This document shows, one piece after another, positions 9,258 through 17,139 of a DNA stretch of 58,264 nucleotides. Source of the stretch: Acidobacteriota bacterium (GTDB taxonomy: Bacteria; Acidobacteriota; Vicinamibacteria; Marinacidobacterales; Marinacidobacteraceae). Location of the stretch: assembly GCA_022826825.1 (NCBI GenBank), contig JAJDUD010000011.1:1-58264 (forward strand), written 5' to 3'. A program made the translations under genes and the position numbers. How positions within the stretch are numbered: the stretch's first letter is position 1; the number at the start of each line of letters is the position of its first letter. The notes beneath the pieces are model-generated. The model was given only the letters and a program-made list of their open reading frames with translations. It did no database searches and had not been told where the DNA came from.

Positions 9258-9287
9258 ATCGTGGATTGGTCTTGACTATTCCACGAT
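9258..9287. promoter_or_regulatory. Inverted repeat upstream of the DUF4143 ATPase gene
   Basis: ATCGTGGA (9258-9265) and TCCACGAT (9280-9287) form a perfect 8-bp inverted repeat with a 14-bp spacer that contains TTGACT. It ends 20 bp before the start codon of the next gene and could be an operator; no regulator is known. Confidence 0.45.
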
Positions 9288-9307
9288 GATAACGATAATG
9301 GTCAGCT

Positions 9308-10513
9308 ATGCCGGTCCCCCGAATCTACGACGCCATGCTCGCGGAGCACTTCAGGAGCAACCGGCAGATGGCTTTCCTCGGCGGTCCGCGCCAGGTGGGG
9401 AAGACGACGACTGGACGCGTCCACTCGGATGCCTACGTCAACTGGGACAACCTCGACGACCGCGCGCTCGTTCTGGCTGGCCCGGGTGCGCTTGCCGAGC
9501 GATTCGGTCTGGATCGGCTGCGCGAGAGCCGGCCGACGGTCCTGCTCGACGAACTCCACAAGTACCCGCTCTGGCGACAGTTCCTGAAGGGGCTCTTCGA
9601 TACGTACGGCGACGAGGCGCGCATCGTGGTCACGGGAAGCAGCCGCCTCGACGTTTACCGCCGCGGCGGCGACAGCCTCATGGGCCGGTACTTCTTGTAC
9701 CGCATGCATCCGTTCTCGCTGGCCGAGGCGGTGACTCAGGACCTTCCTGACAGCACGAGGGTCGTCCGGCAGCCGCGGCCTCTCTGTGCATCGACGTGGG
9801 ACTGCCTCTGGCGGTACGGCGGTTATCCGGAGCCCTTCCTGAAACGCGATCCGCGGTTCGCCCGGCGTTGGCAGGCGCTCCGGCAGCGCCAGCTCATCCG
9901 CGAAGAGGTCCGGGACCTGACCCGGATCCAGCAGCTCGATCAGCTTGAACTGATGGCGCGGCTTCTCGCAGACCGATCCGGACAGCAACTGGTCTTCGGA
10001 AATCTCGCTCGCCAGCTTCGCGTCGCGGAGGACACGGTGCGGCGCTGGACCACGGCTTTCTGCGACCTGCACTTCGGCTTCCTGGTGAGGCCCTGGTACC
10101 GGAATGTCACCCGGTCGCTCAGGAAGGAACCGAAGTGGTACCTGCGGGACTGGTCACCCCTTCGCGACCCGGGAGCCCGAGCGGAGACGTTGGTCGCCTG
10201 CCACCTTCTGAAAGCCGTTGAGGGCTGGACTGATCTGGGCCTCGGGGAGTTCGAACTCGGGTACCTGCGGGACAAGGAGAAGCGGGAAGTGGACTTCGTC
10301 GTCGTCCGGGACGGGGATCCCTGGTTCCTGGTGGAGGCGAAGTGGGGGGAGGCCCCGCTCAGTCCGTCCCTAAAGCACTTTCGGGATCAGATCGGCGCTC
10401 CGTTCGCGTTCCAGGTTGACCTCGGCATGGAGTACGTCGACCGGGACCCCTTCGCACAGCGGGGACGGCTGCTAAAGGTTCCGGCCCGGACCTTCCTCTC
10501 GCAGTTGCTGTAA
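9308..10513 (+). CDS. AAA+ ATPase with DUF4143 domain
   Basis: The protein has 401 residues. An N-terminal AAA_14 domain carries Walker A GGPRQVGKTTTG (~27-38) and Walker B VLLDELHKY (~78-86), with the sensor-like VTGSSRLD. The C-terminal half is DUF4143, including the conserved segment that ends FLVEAKWGEAPLSPSLKHF, a PD-(D/E)xK-like nuclease core (D..E.K). Such ATPases are widespread, patchily distributed and often stand alone; their role is unknown, with DNA-related or defence functions suggested. The start ATG follows GGTCAGCT without a strong ribosome site. An inverted repeat lies just upstream. Confidence 0.88.
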   Translation: MPVPRIYDAMLAEHFRSNRQMAFLGGPRQVGKTTTGRVHSDAYVNWDNLDDRALVLAGPGALAERFGLDRLRESRPTVLLDELHKYPLWRQFLKGLFDTYGDEARIVVTGSSRLDVYRRGGDSLMGRYFLYRMHPFSLAEAVTQDLPDSTRVVRQPRPLCASTWDCLWRYGGYPEPFLKRDPRFARRWQALRQRQLIREEVRDLTRIQQLDQLELMARLLADRSGQQLVFGNLARQLRVAEDTVRRWTTAFCDLHFGFLVRPWYRNVTRSLRKEPKWYLRDWSPLRDPGARAETLVACHLLKAVEGWTDLGLGEFELGYLRDKEKREVDFVVVRDGDPWFLVEAKWGEAPLSPSLKHFRDQIGAPFAFQVDLGMEYVDRDPFAQRGRLLKVPARTFLSQLL

Positions 10514-10633
10514 GCGGACGCCACCGCGGCGCCGGCATCCTTCCCGCCGCCCGCCTCCGGCGGGCTGTGCGGAGATGACTCCTCAAATTAAACGCTCTCA
10601 AGTTTGACTTTCCCGTGGCCTATGTGCTCCCGG

Positions 10634-10993
10634 TCAGTCGTCCTGCGGAGGCTCGGACTCGTCGTCCTCCTCCTCTTCCTGTCCAAACGTCACCGTGACA
10701 GGGCCTAAGCCTGCCTTCTCTGCGATGTCGTACATCTCCTGTATGTGCTTCGCCAACATTTGGAGTCCTTCGGGTGTTGGTCCCCGCCCACACGCAATTT
10801 CGATGTTCATGGAACCAACGGGTAGGGACTCCTCAAGAGAACGCATCCTCTCCTCCAAGAATTCTCTCTCCGCCGCCACGTGAGCTGGAGTGGGAGGGGG
10901 ACGATCGAAGTAGAGGTGAACGTGGTTCCCATTGACTTTCCGACGAAGGGACGTAACGGGGAGGGGTTTTCTCGGCGTCCTTGATATTGACAT
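10634..10993 (-). CDS. Hypothetical 119-residue protein, acidic C-terminus
   Basis: The start ATG (10991-10993) overlaps the stop of the upstream gene as TGATG, and AAGGAG lies five bases before it, so translation is probably coupled. A longer TTG start one codon earlier is possible. The protein begins with a basic segment (SRTPRKPLPVTSLRRKV), continues with a helical middle (AEREFLEERMRSLEESL) and ends with an acidic tail (FGQEEEEDDESEPPQDD). No domain is recognised. Base composition is lower in GC than the flanking genes. It is the last gene of the minus-strand group 12698-10634. Confidence 0.7.
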   Translation of the reverse strand: MSISRTPRKPLPVTSLRRKVNGNHVHLYFDRPPPTPAHVAAEREFLEERMRSLEESLPVGSMNIEIACGRGPTPEGLQMLAKHIQEMYDIAEKAGLGPVTVTFGQEEEEDDESEPPQDD

Positions 10994-11406
10994 CAATTCT
11001 CCTTACGAGGCTCGGAGTCGTCCTTCAGTGGAATGTCCACGGGCCCGCTGAAGTCGCGCAGCCGCGCGAAGGGCATCGATTCCCGAACCTCGTGGGTGTT
11101 GTCGAGTTGGTAGTCGCCGACCCGCACCTCGACGTCGAGAAGCCGCGATCGCCTCGAGGCGCTCGAGCGCAACGCCCCGTATGACGAGGCGAGCCTCGTC
11201 TGTTCGGTTTCGGTGACCGAATAGCTCATGAAATAGGGAGGCGGGTCGGCGTTCACGCTCAACTCGTTCATCGAGCGCTGCAACTCCTCCTCCATGGCCC
11301 GCAGGAGCAGGCTGCTCTCGGTTGCGCGGCCCGGTTCCGCGACGAGATGGGAACTGGCGACGGTCAAGACGAGAGTGACCGAGAGAGTCGTCGTGAGCCG
11401 ATTCAT
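10993..11406 (-). pseudogene. TldD/PmbA-related metallopeptidase, N-terminal fragment only
   Basis: The 137-residue product starts at the ATG 11404-11406 with a signal peptide (MNRLTTTLSVTLVLTVASSH). It then matches the start of the large Acidobacteriota exported TldD-related peptidases: LLLRAMEEELQRSMNEL, PPPYFMSYSVTET, ASYGALRSS, VEVRVGDYQLDNTHE and IPLKDDSE. In full-length relatives (over 500 residues, by my recollection) this is followed by the catalytic HExxxH region, which is absent here; the frame stops right after the PLxDD motif. It is therefore a truncated gene or an exapted N-terminal domain. The reading frame is intact, it has normal coupling to the next gene, and so it may still be translated. 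Confidence 0.65.
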
Positions 11407-11531
11407 GAGCAGAATTCCACTCGGGTCAAGTCTCCTCCAGGCTCGGTGCCCATTCCGGGTCGGTCGCAGTGGCCCCGGCCTCCACAACCCAGGCCAGCCT
11501 GGAATCTCGGGATCTACCCTGCGTTTCCGCG

Positions 11532-11789
11532 TCATCGGCTTAATCCTCTCGCCCGGAGGGGGTCGTGACCGCGCCGGATCGCGGCTGTCATCCACCCTGT
11601 CACCGGCCGGAAGCCGTGCCCTCGGCAAAGCACTCTGGCCGACGTCGCGCCCGACCGGCGGGCAGACCTGTTTATTCTCGCCGCCAGCCAGCGCAGCGTC
11701 TTCGCGATGATCAGGGTCACGGACCAACGCCGGGTCCGGTAGTGGATCCCGTAGTCCGTCGGATTCACGTCGAGTCTTCGTCGGGTCAT
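11532..11789 (-). CDS. Possible small protein, unknown
   Basis: The only argument is translational: the ATG at 11787-11789 is preceded by GGGGAGGTGAGAA, a strong Shine-Dalgarno at good spacing. The 85-residue product (MTRRRLDVNPTDYG, then a weakly hydrophobic SVTLIIAKTLRWLAARI, then very basic) resembles nothing I know. It lies between two minus-strand genes in the same direction. It could be the start of a gene that has since decayed. Confidence 0.35.
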   Translation of the reverse strand: MTRRRLDVNPTDYGIHYRTRRWSVTLIIAKTLRWLAARINRSARRSGATSARVLCRGHGFRPVTGWMTAAIRRGHDPLRARGLSR

Positions 11790-11925
11790 TTCTCACCTCC
11801 CCGAACCTGACGTGGGCTGCCCGGCCCGCCGAAACGACCATGGCCGCAGAGGACGGACCAGCTACCCATAGAAGCAACCTTCGGGTTCCTGTCTGGTTGC
11901 GACAAAGGGCGCGGAGAGTCCATCT

Positions 11926-12222
11926 CTATCGCTTGGGCGCCCCATCATTCCCCGGCGGACCAGAAGGGGGAGGGGATGCCTCACAGTGGTCTTGGCACCA
12001 GTTGAAGTGCAACTCGCAGTACAACATGTCCCGATCGTAGTCCTCCCAACACTGATCCTTTTCGCTCTGTGAACTGGCGGCACTCAGACAACTGGTGCGC
12101 GTGGACTGAGCTTCCCAGCGGCAGCTCCAGTACTCGGACACGCACACCTGACAAAGCTGAGCAAGACTCTGCATGGGGATCAGCCCCCCGCTCACGAGCA
12201 CAGCCATGAGGAGGCGCTTCAT
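11926..12222 (-). CDS. Small secreted Cys-rich protein
   Basis: The product has 98 residues: a signal peptide (MKRLLMAVLVSGGLIPMQS, cleavage near SLAQ) and a mature part with eight Cys in ~60 residues (LCQVCVSEYWSCRW, TSCLSAASS, DQCWEDYDRDMLYC, HFNWCQDHC), ending in a Pro/Gly tail. The even Cys number suggests four disulfides in the periplasm or outside the cell. No family is recognised. Its ATG overlaps the TGA of the upstream lipoprotein-like gene (ATGA), so the two are translationally coupled. Confidence 0.75.
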   Translation of the reverse strand: MKRLLMAVLVSGGLIPMQSLAQLCQVCVSEYWSCRWEAQSTRTSCLSAASSQSEKDQCWEDYDRDMLYCELHFNWCQDHCEASPPPSGPPGNDGAPKR

Positions 12223-12698
12223 CGCCTCAGCGCCTCCAGTTCTTCGCCGACAAGTCTCCTCACTTCCTCGCGCGGGTATCCCGAACTGAGGAACAGTGCG
12301 GCGTCGCGCTCCTCTCGTTCCCGAATCCGGGCCTTGAGGGCGTCAAGGGTGAACCAGCCCTGCGGTTGATTTCGGATATCCGAAAGCCGCCGCTCCAGCC
12401 CCTTCTCACGCATGTACGCAATGAAAGCGTCTGACTTTCCGGCTGCCTTCCAGTCCCGCACTCTCCTTGCGAAGTCCCGCCTCTCCTCCTGTTCGAGTGC
12501 GGCGCGGTGAGCCGCGGAGCCGCGGACGGGGTTACCAGAAGTGGTCCCTCCGGGAATCGCCATTCCGCTCTCGGGCGAGGCTGCTGGAGCTGTGGGAGTT
12601 GCGTTCGCGCCGGGCCGGCTGGTCGTCCGGTCACATGCGACCCAAACCAGGGCACCCGCGACCAAGGCCACGAGAGCCGCGAGAATTCTCATCTTCAT
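12219..12698 (-). CDS. Putative lipoprotein with helical domain, unknown function
   Basis: The 159-residue product starts at the ATG 12696-12698 (MKMRILAAL), chosen for the GGGAGGAG ribosome site four to five bases upstream. The N-terminus (RILAALVALVAGALVWVAC) looks like a signal with a possible lipid-attachment Cys, although Trp at -3 is atypical. A Pro/Ala/Ser/Thr linker is followed by a charged helical region (HRAALEQEERRDFARRVRDW) and a possible SHOCT-like ending (FLSSGYPREEVRRLVGEELE). It heads a group of four or five small same-strand genes that is divergent from the sigma factor gene. Confidence 0.72.
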   Translation of the reverse strand: MKMRILAALVALVAGALVWVACDRTTSRPGANATPTAPAASPESGMAIPGGTTSGNPVRGSAAHRAALEQEERRDFARRVRDWKAAGKSDAFIAYMREKGLERRLSDIRNQPQGWFTLDALKARIREREERDAALFLSSGYPREEVRRLVGEELEALRR

Positions 12699-12910
12699 TT
12701 TTCTCCTCCCGCGGTTTGCGCGGACGATGACGGACGGGAGGCCCCTACTGACGGGGGCATCGCGAATCTGCGGGAACAAGTCTCGAAGACCTGCATCATG
12801 ATCCCCTTGGGGCGACCCGAGGTTGTTTCCCGTCCCCTGCGACCTCCACCCCTTTCTTTAGCGGGGAAACCCCCAACTGCCAACCCGCATTTGGTCTGAC
12901 GCGCCGAGAT

Positions 12911-14059
12911 TTGCCAAACCGGCCCGATGCGGCTAAAAGAAGGGTTATCGCGGCCGCGGTGACCCGATTCGGACGCGAATCTCGTCGCGGTTGTCGGGTC
13001 GGCCGTTCAGGCCGCGGGAACGGCGGGAACCACCGCGTGGACCACGAACGCGAAGCCCACGATTTCCTGAACGGCGACTACGGTGATGAGGTCGCGGGCG
13101 GTGAGGGGGTCCCGGGAGCAGCGAGGGCGGAGCCGGCGGCCCGCGGCTCCCCGAATGGAACGCACGAGGCGGAGTGCGACCCCCTCGCGCACTACCAGCG
13201 GGAAGCCCGGCGCCACCGGTTTTCGGAGAGCGATGCGAGACGCTACTGCTGTACGTCGCACGGTGTGGACGCCGCCACGGCGGGCGCACGCAACGGAACG
13301 CCACCGGCGCGCGCGGTCTTCCGGGCGCACCGGGACGAGGTCGTGGAGGGACACCTCGACCTCGTCGTACGGGTGGCAAGGCACTACCTGGGCTTCGGAC
13401 TCCCGCTCGAGGACCTCATCCAGGAGGGAAACATGGGTCTCCTGGCAGCCATCGAGGGATTCGACCCGGATCGTGGCGTGCCGTTTCCGGCGTACGCGGT
13501 CGGCTGGATCCGGCAGGCGATCTGTCGCGCGATCTCGGTCCAGACTCGGACGATCCGAATTCCTCTCGAAGCGCTGGGGCTCCGCCGCCGGGCGGACAGC
13601 GTCCTCTCCGACCTGGAGCAGGAGGCCCATAACGATGCCCTGTGCTCCGGCCACTACGAGGCGCCTACGGTTGAGGACTGCGCCCGCAAGCTTGGGGTTT
13701 CGGCCGGGCGCCTGCGGACGACGATCGAGCGGCTGCCTGACATGGCGTCCCTTGACGCGCCCGTCCGCGGGGACGGCCTTCCTCTCTCTTCCCGCCTGGC
13801 CGATGCGGGGCAACGAGACCCCGAGGCGTGCGCAGCCGCCGAAGAATGCCGGTCGCGCATCGGGGCGGCCGTGTCCGCGTTGCCCGCGCGTGTGCGCCAT
13901 GTAATGCGACGCCATTACGGCCTGGACGGGAACGGGATGGCCTCATTCACGGAGATCGGCCGCGAGTTGCATCTTTGCCGGGAGCGGGTCCGCCAGCTTC
14001 ACAACCAGGGGCTCGCGAGCCTCCGCCGCGATGTCCGGGTACGTGCCTCGGCGAGCTGA
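12911..14059 (+). CDS. Sigma-70 family RNA polymerase sigma factor, divergent
   Basis: Region 1.2 is visible as DPLAHYQREARRHRFS. Region 2 is HLDLVVRVARHYLGFGLPLE, DLIQEGNMGLLAAIEGFD and GVPFPAYAVGWIRQAICRAI. Region 3 is APTVEDCARKLGVSAGRLRTT, and region 4 has the helix-turn-helix FTEIGRELHLCRERVRQLHN. It lacks region 1.1 and resembles RpoD/RpoH-class factors, directing polymerase to alternative promoters. The start is uncertain: the longest form begins at TTG 12911, a GTG near 13040 is equally plausible, and clear homology starts only near 13190. The N-terminal part is low-complexity. Divergent from the small Cys-rich gene group, it might control it (inference). Confidence 0.8.
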   Translation: MPNRPDAAKRRVIAAAVTRFGRESRRGCRVGRSGRGNGGNHRVDHEREAHDFLNGDYGDEVAGGEGVPGAARAEPAARGSPNGTHEAECDPLAHYQREARRHRFSESDARRYCCTSHGVDAATAGARNGTPPARAVFRAHRDEVVEGHLDLVVRVARHYLGFGLPLEDLIQEGNMGLLAAIEGFDPDRGVPFPAYAVGWIRQAICRAISVQTRTIRIPLEALGLRRRADSVLSDLEQEAHNDALCSGHYEAPTVEDCARKLGVSAGRLRTTIERLPDMASLDAPVRGDGLPLSSRLADAGQRDPEACAAAEECRSRIGAAVSALPARVRHVMRRHYGLDGNGMASFTEIGRELHLCRERVRQLHNQGLASLRRDVRVRASAS

Positions 14060-14210
14060 ACTCGTCGACCCAGCCCGGCACGGATCTGTCGGCGCATCCG
14101 CTGGGTATCGAAACTTGCCGTCGTGCGTCAGGCTGGCCTCGCCGTGGGGACGGGTGGGGCGTGCGGGCTGCGGAGCACCGCGGTGCCCGTCTGGAGACCG
14201 GCGCTCCCTG

Positions 14211-14296
14211 TGGTGCCGAAGGGGGGACTCGAACCCCCACGGGATAACTCCCATACGCCCCTCAAGCGCACGTGTCTACCATTCCACCACTTCGGC
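14211..14296 (-). tRNA. leuU: tRNA-Leu (anticodon GAG)
   Basis: On the minus strand a complete tRNA can be folded: acceptor arms GCCGAAG and CTTCGGC, anticodon loop CTTGAGG giving GAG, a class II variable arm, GGTTCGAGTCC T-arm, and an encoded CCA. It lies 75 bp after secG on the same strand, the same secG-leuU order known from Escherichia coli. Confidence 0.95.
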
Positions 14297-14370
14297 AGCG
14301 GTGAGGACCGGCGGAACTCTCTGGCCGCCGGACGCGGAATTATAGGGTTCGGGTGGGCGCCGGGGCTCGC

Positions 14371-14733
14371 TCAGGAGCCCGGCTCGGGCTCTTGGCTTTC
14401 TTCCCCGGATTCGGGGGATTCCGGATCCTCGGTTGCCGCTGGCGTTTCCGCGGCCGGCGCCGGCATCGTGACTCCCGGCATGTCCACCACGGTCTGTGAT
14501 TCGACGTCGTCCTGCACGTAGCCGAGGAGGAGCGAGGTGACCATGAAGGTGGCCGCGACCACCGCGGTCACCTTGGTCAGCAGCGTCGCCGTTCCCCGGG
14601 CGCCGAACGCCGCCTGGCTGCCGGCGCCGCCGAAGGCGCTCGCGAGGTCCTGGCCCTTGCCCTGCTGGGTGAGCACGACGAGGATCAGGAAGAAGCAGAC
14701 GAGGATGTGGATGATCGTGAGCAGGATGGTCAT
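14371..14733 (-). CDS. secG: Preprotein translocase subunit SecG
   Basis: The protein has 120 residues, with two membrane segments: [20 protein letters not shown] (~2-21) and [19 protein letters not shown] (~54-72). The conserved cytoplasmic loop between them is [20 protein letters not shown], the family signature. SecG joins SecYE and stimulates SecA-driven export. The tail after residue 75 is Pro/Glu-rich and longer than usual. The ATG lies six bases after the tpiA stop, so it is read as the last protein gene of the pgk-tpiA-secG operon. Confidence 0.95.
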   Translation of the reverse strand: MTILLTIIHILVCFFLILVVLTQQGKGQDLASAFGGAGSQAAFGARGTATLLTKVTAVVAATFMVTSLLLGYVQDDVESQTVVDMPGVTMPAPAAETPAATEDPESPESGEESQEPEPGS

Positions 14734-14739
14734 TGCGGT

Positions 14740-15510
14740 TCAGCCGGCGGCGTGACAGATGGTCAGGAACGAATCGGCGCGGAGGCTGGCTCCGCCCACC
14801 AACAGGCCATCCACGTTGGCGCCGGCAAGGATGGCGCCCGCATTATCGCCCTTCACCGACCCTCCGTAAAGGATCGGCGTCCGTTCGGCCGCCCCGGATC
14901 CCGCGAGAGCGGCCAGACTCGCACGGATGACGCGGTGCATGGCTTCCGCGATCTCCGGGGTGGCGGTCCGGCCGGTGCCGATGGCCCAGACCGGCTCGTA
15001 GGCGACCGTGAGACGGGCGAGCTGGGCTTCCGAGAGCCGGGCGACCACTGCCTCGACCTGTGACCGGACGACGTTTTCGGCGTCTCCGGCATCCCGCTGC
15101 TCCAGCGTCTCCCCGACGCACACCACCGGCCGCATTCCTGCATCGAGGACGGCGAGGGCCTTCCGGCGGACATCCTCGTCGCGGTCGCCGAAGACGTGGC
15201 GCCGCTCGGAGTGGCCGACCAGCACGATCGAGCATCCGGCCGCCGCGAGCATGGGAGCCGACACCGCTCCGGTGAAGGCGCCCTCCCGCTCGTGGAAGAC
15301 GTCCTGCGCCGCGAGCGACACGGAGCTTCCCCGGAGCGCGTCCGCGACCGGCGCGAGGGCGGTGAACGGGGGAGCGACGGCGACCGCCGCCCGGCCCGGC
15401 TCGAGGCCGGCGACGAGTTCGGCGGCGAGCGCGACCCCTTCGGCGCTGGTCTTGTGCATCTTCCAGTTGCCGATGACGACGGTGCGGCGGGTCGATTCGT
15501 GGTCAGGCAT
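14740..15510 (-). CDS. tpiA: Triosephosphate isomerase
   Basis: The enzyme has 256 residues and interconverts dihydroxyacetone phosphate and glyceraldehyde 3-phosphate in the cytoplasm. Catalytic residues are visible: Lys17 in GNWKMHK, His100 in LVGHSERR, and Glu172 in AYEPVWAIGTG, with the phosphate loop LYGGSVKGDNA. The length is normal for the family. The ATG at 15508-15510 lies inside the end of pgk (8-bp overlap), so translation is probably coupled. Confidence 0.97.
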   Translation of the reverse strand: MPDHESTRRTVVIGNWKMHKTSAEGVALAAELVAGLEPGRAAVAVAPPFTALAPVADALRGSSVSLAAQDVFHEREGAFTGAVSAPMLAAAGCSIVLVGHSERRHVFGDRDEDVRRKALAVLDAGMRPVVCVGETLEQRDAGDAENVVRSQVEAVVARLSEAQLARLTVAYEPVWAIGTGRTATPEIAEAMHRVIRASLAALAGSGAAERTPILYGGSVKGDNAGAILAGANVDGLLVGGASLRADSFLTICHAAG

Positions 15511-16693
15511 CGGCGAGGGCCTCCACCCCCGGGAGCGGTTCTTCGGCGAGGAAGGCGAGGGAGGCCCCGCCGCCGGTCGAGAGGTGACTGATCCGGCCCG
15601 ACAGTCCCGACCGCCGGACGGCGGCGAGGGAGTCGCCGCCGCCGACGATGCTGGTCGCGCCCCGGTCGGTCGCGTCCGCCACGGCGTGCGCCACGGCGGT
15701 CGTCCCTTCGGCGAAGCGCGGATCTTCGAAGAGCCCCATGGGCCCGTTCCAGACGATCGTCGCTGCGTCCCGGAGGTGGGCGGCGAAGGCGGCGCGCGAT
15801 GCCGGGCCGATGTCGAGCCCCATCCAGTCGTCCGCGATCTCCCCGATGGGAAGGGTGCGCACCGGACCCGCGTCCGGAGCCGGCGCCGTGCAGTGATCCG
15901 TGGGGAGGACCAGGCGGTCGGCATGGTCCTCGAGCAGCTTCCCGGCCTCGGCGACCCGGTCGCGCTCGACGAGCGACCGGCCGGTGGGAAGCCTCTGAGC
16001 GGCGGCAAAGGTGTACGCCATCGCTCCCCCGATCAGGATCCGGTCGGCGCGGCGGAGGAGCGACCGGATGACCGGCAGCTTGTCCGAGACCTTGGCGCCG
16101 CCGAGAATGGCCACGAAGGGGCGGGGCGGGTTCCCGAGCGCCAGGCCGAGCGCCTCGAGTTCCGCCTCGAGGAGGGGGCCGGCCGCGGCCCGCGGAAAGC
16201 GGCGGGCGCAGGCGTCAACCGAGGCGTGCGCCCGGTGTGCGGCCCCGAAGGCGTCGTTCACGTACTCGTCGCCGTAGGCGGCGAGGTCCGCCGCGAACTC
16301 GGGCGCGTTCCGGGTTTCTCCCGGGTGGAAGCGGAGGTTCTCGAGGACCAGGACCTCGCCGGGCCGAAGTTCGGGGAGACGGCCGCTCGGCTCCCCAACC
16401 GGCGTGGCCTCGAAGCCGACCGCGTCGCCGAGGAGTTCCTGAAGCCGCTCCGCGACCGGGCGCAGGCTGAGTGCGGGGTCCGGCGCTCCGCCGGGCCGTC
16501 CCAGGTGGGAGGTGACCACAACCGCCGCTCCCATCCGGCGCGCGTCGCGGATCGCGGGCAGCGCGGTCCGGAGGCGGCCGTCGTCCGCCACCCGCCCGTT
16601 TGCGAGGGGGGCGTTCAGGTCGGCCCGGAGGAGGAGCCGGCGGCCGCGCAGTTCGAGGTCGGCGAGCGTCAGCTTCCGGGCGTTCGGGGGCAC
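15503..16693 (-). CDS. pgk: Phosphoglycerate kinase
   Basis: The protein has 396 residues and transfers phosphate from 1,3-bisphosphoglycerate to ADP. The N-domain shows LLRADLNAPL and VVTSHLGRPGG; the hinge has FVAILGGAKVSDKL; the C-domain has the nucleotide loop SIVGGGDSLAAV and the end HLSTGGGASLAFL. I chose the GTG at 16693 (VPPNARKLTL) over a TTG three codons upstream, because the AAGG ribosome site sits ten bases from the GTG but almost touches the TTG. It opens the pgk-tpiA-secG run; gap lies 2.9 kb upstream on the same strand, separated by an opposite-strand gene. Confidence 0.96.
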   Translation of the reverse strand: MPPNARKLTLADLELRGRRLLLRADLNAPLANGRVADDGRLRTALPAIRDARRMGAAVVVTSHLGRPGGAPDPALSLRPVAERLQELLGDAVGFEATPVGEPSGRLPELRPGEVLVLENLRFHPGETRNAPEFAADLAAYGDEYVNDAFGAAHRAHASVDACARRFPRAAAGPLLEAELEALGLALGNPPRPFVAILGGAKVSDKLPVIRSLLRRADRILIGGAMAYTFAAAQRLPTGRSLVERDRVAEAGKLLEDHADRLVLPTDHCTAPAPDAGPVRTLPIGEIADDWMGLDIGPASRAAFAAHLRDAATIVWNGPMGLFEDPRFAEGTTAVAHAVADATDRGATSIVGGGDSLAAVRRSGLSGRISHLSTGGGASLAFLAEEPLPGVEALADA

Positions 16694-16751
16694 GGCGGCC
16701 AAACCTTACCGCCGGCGCCGGGGCGGTGGTATCTTCCGCCGCCCACACGCG

Positions 16752-16975
16752 GCTTCAGGTTTTCGGCCCGGCGGTTCGCCGTCAGGCCGGACGAAGAGGG
16801 AACCGGGTGCCATTCCCGGACGGCCCACGCCACTGTGATCGGAATGCCCTTTCCGGGCGGTCCCGCCTCGGCGGGGCGGCAACCACTCCCGGCAACCGCC
16901 GGGGGGAAGGTGGAAAGGGTGGACGCCTCGGCCTTCAGGCTCGAAGCGTCCGGTCCGTAAGTCAGGAGACCTGCC
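16752..16975 (+). promoter_or_regulatory. Cobalamin (AdoCbl) riboswitch
   Basis: The conserved elements appear in order on the plus strand: a 5' P1 strand with CAGGT, a segment AGAGGGAACCGGGTGCCATT, CCGGACGGCCCACGCCACTG continuing TGATCGG, GGGGGAAGGTGG, and the terminal CCGTAAGTCAGGAGACCTGC that closes P1. This is the B12-box arrangement of class I cobalamin riboswitches. It lies ~165 bp before the TonB-dependent receptor gene and most likely represses it when cobalamin is plentiful. Confidence 0.95.
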
Positions 16976-17139
16976 GGGAGCCCGAATCACACATCCTCTT
17001 CGTTGGGAAGGGACTGGTTCTTGAGACTCGACCGCCGCCACTTCGTCTCCCGAGTTCGGGGTGGACTGTGGCCGCGCGCGTCGTCCAGCACCGAAGTCGG
17101 CCCCCGAGGAGCGCTCCGCGCCTCAAGGAGGGCCGGCTC

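Noticed and set aside
14060..14210. Possible small gene between the sigma factor and tRNA-Leu
   Set aside because: Only short frames without ribosome sites; the interval ends in a partial REP-like sequence (GTCTGGAGACCGGCGCTCC).
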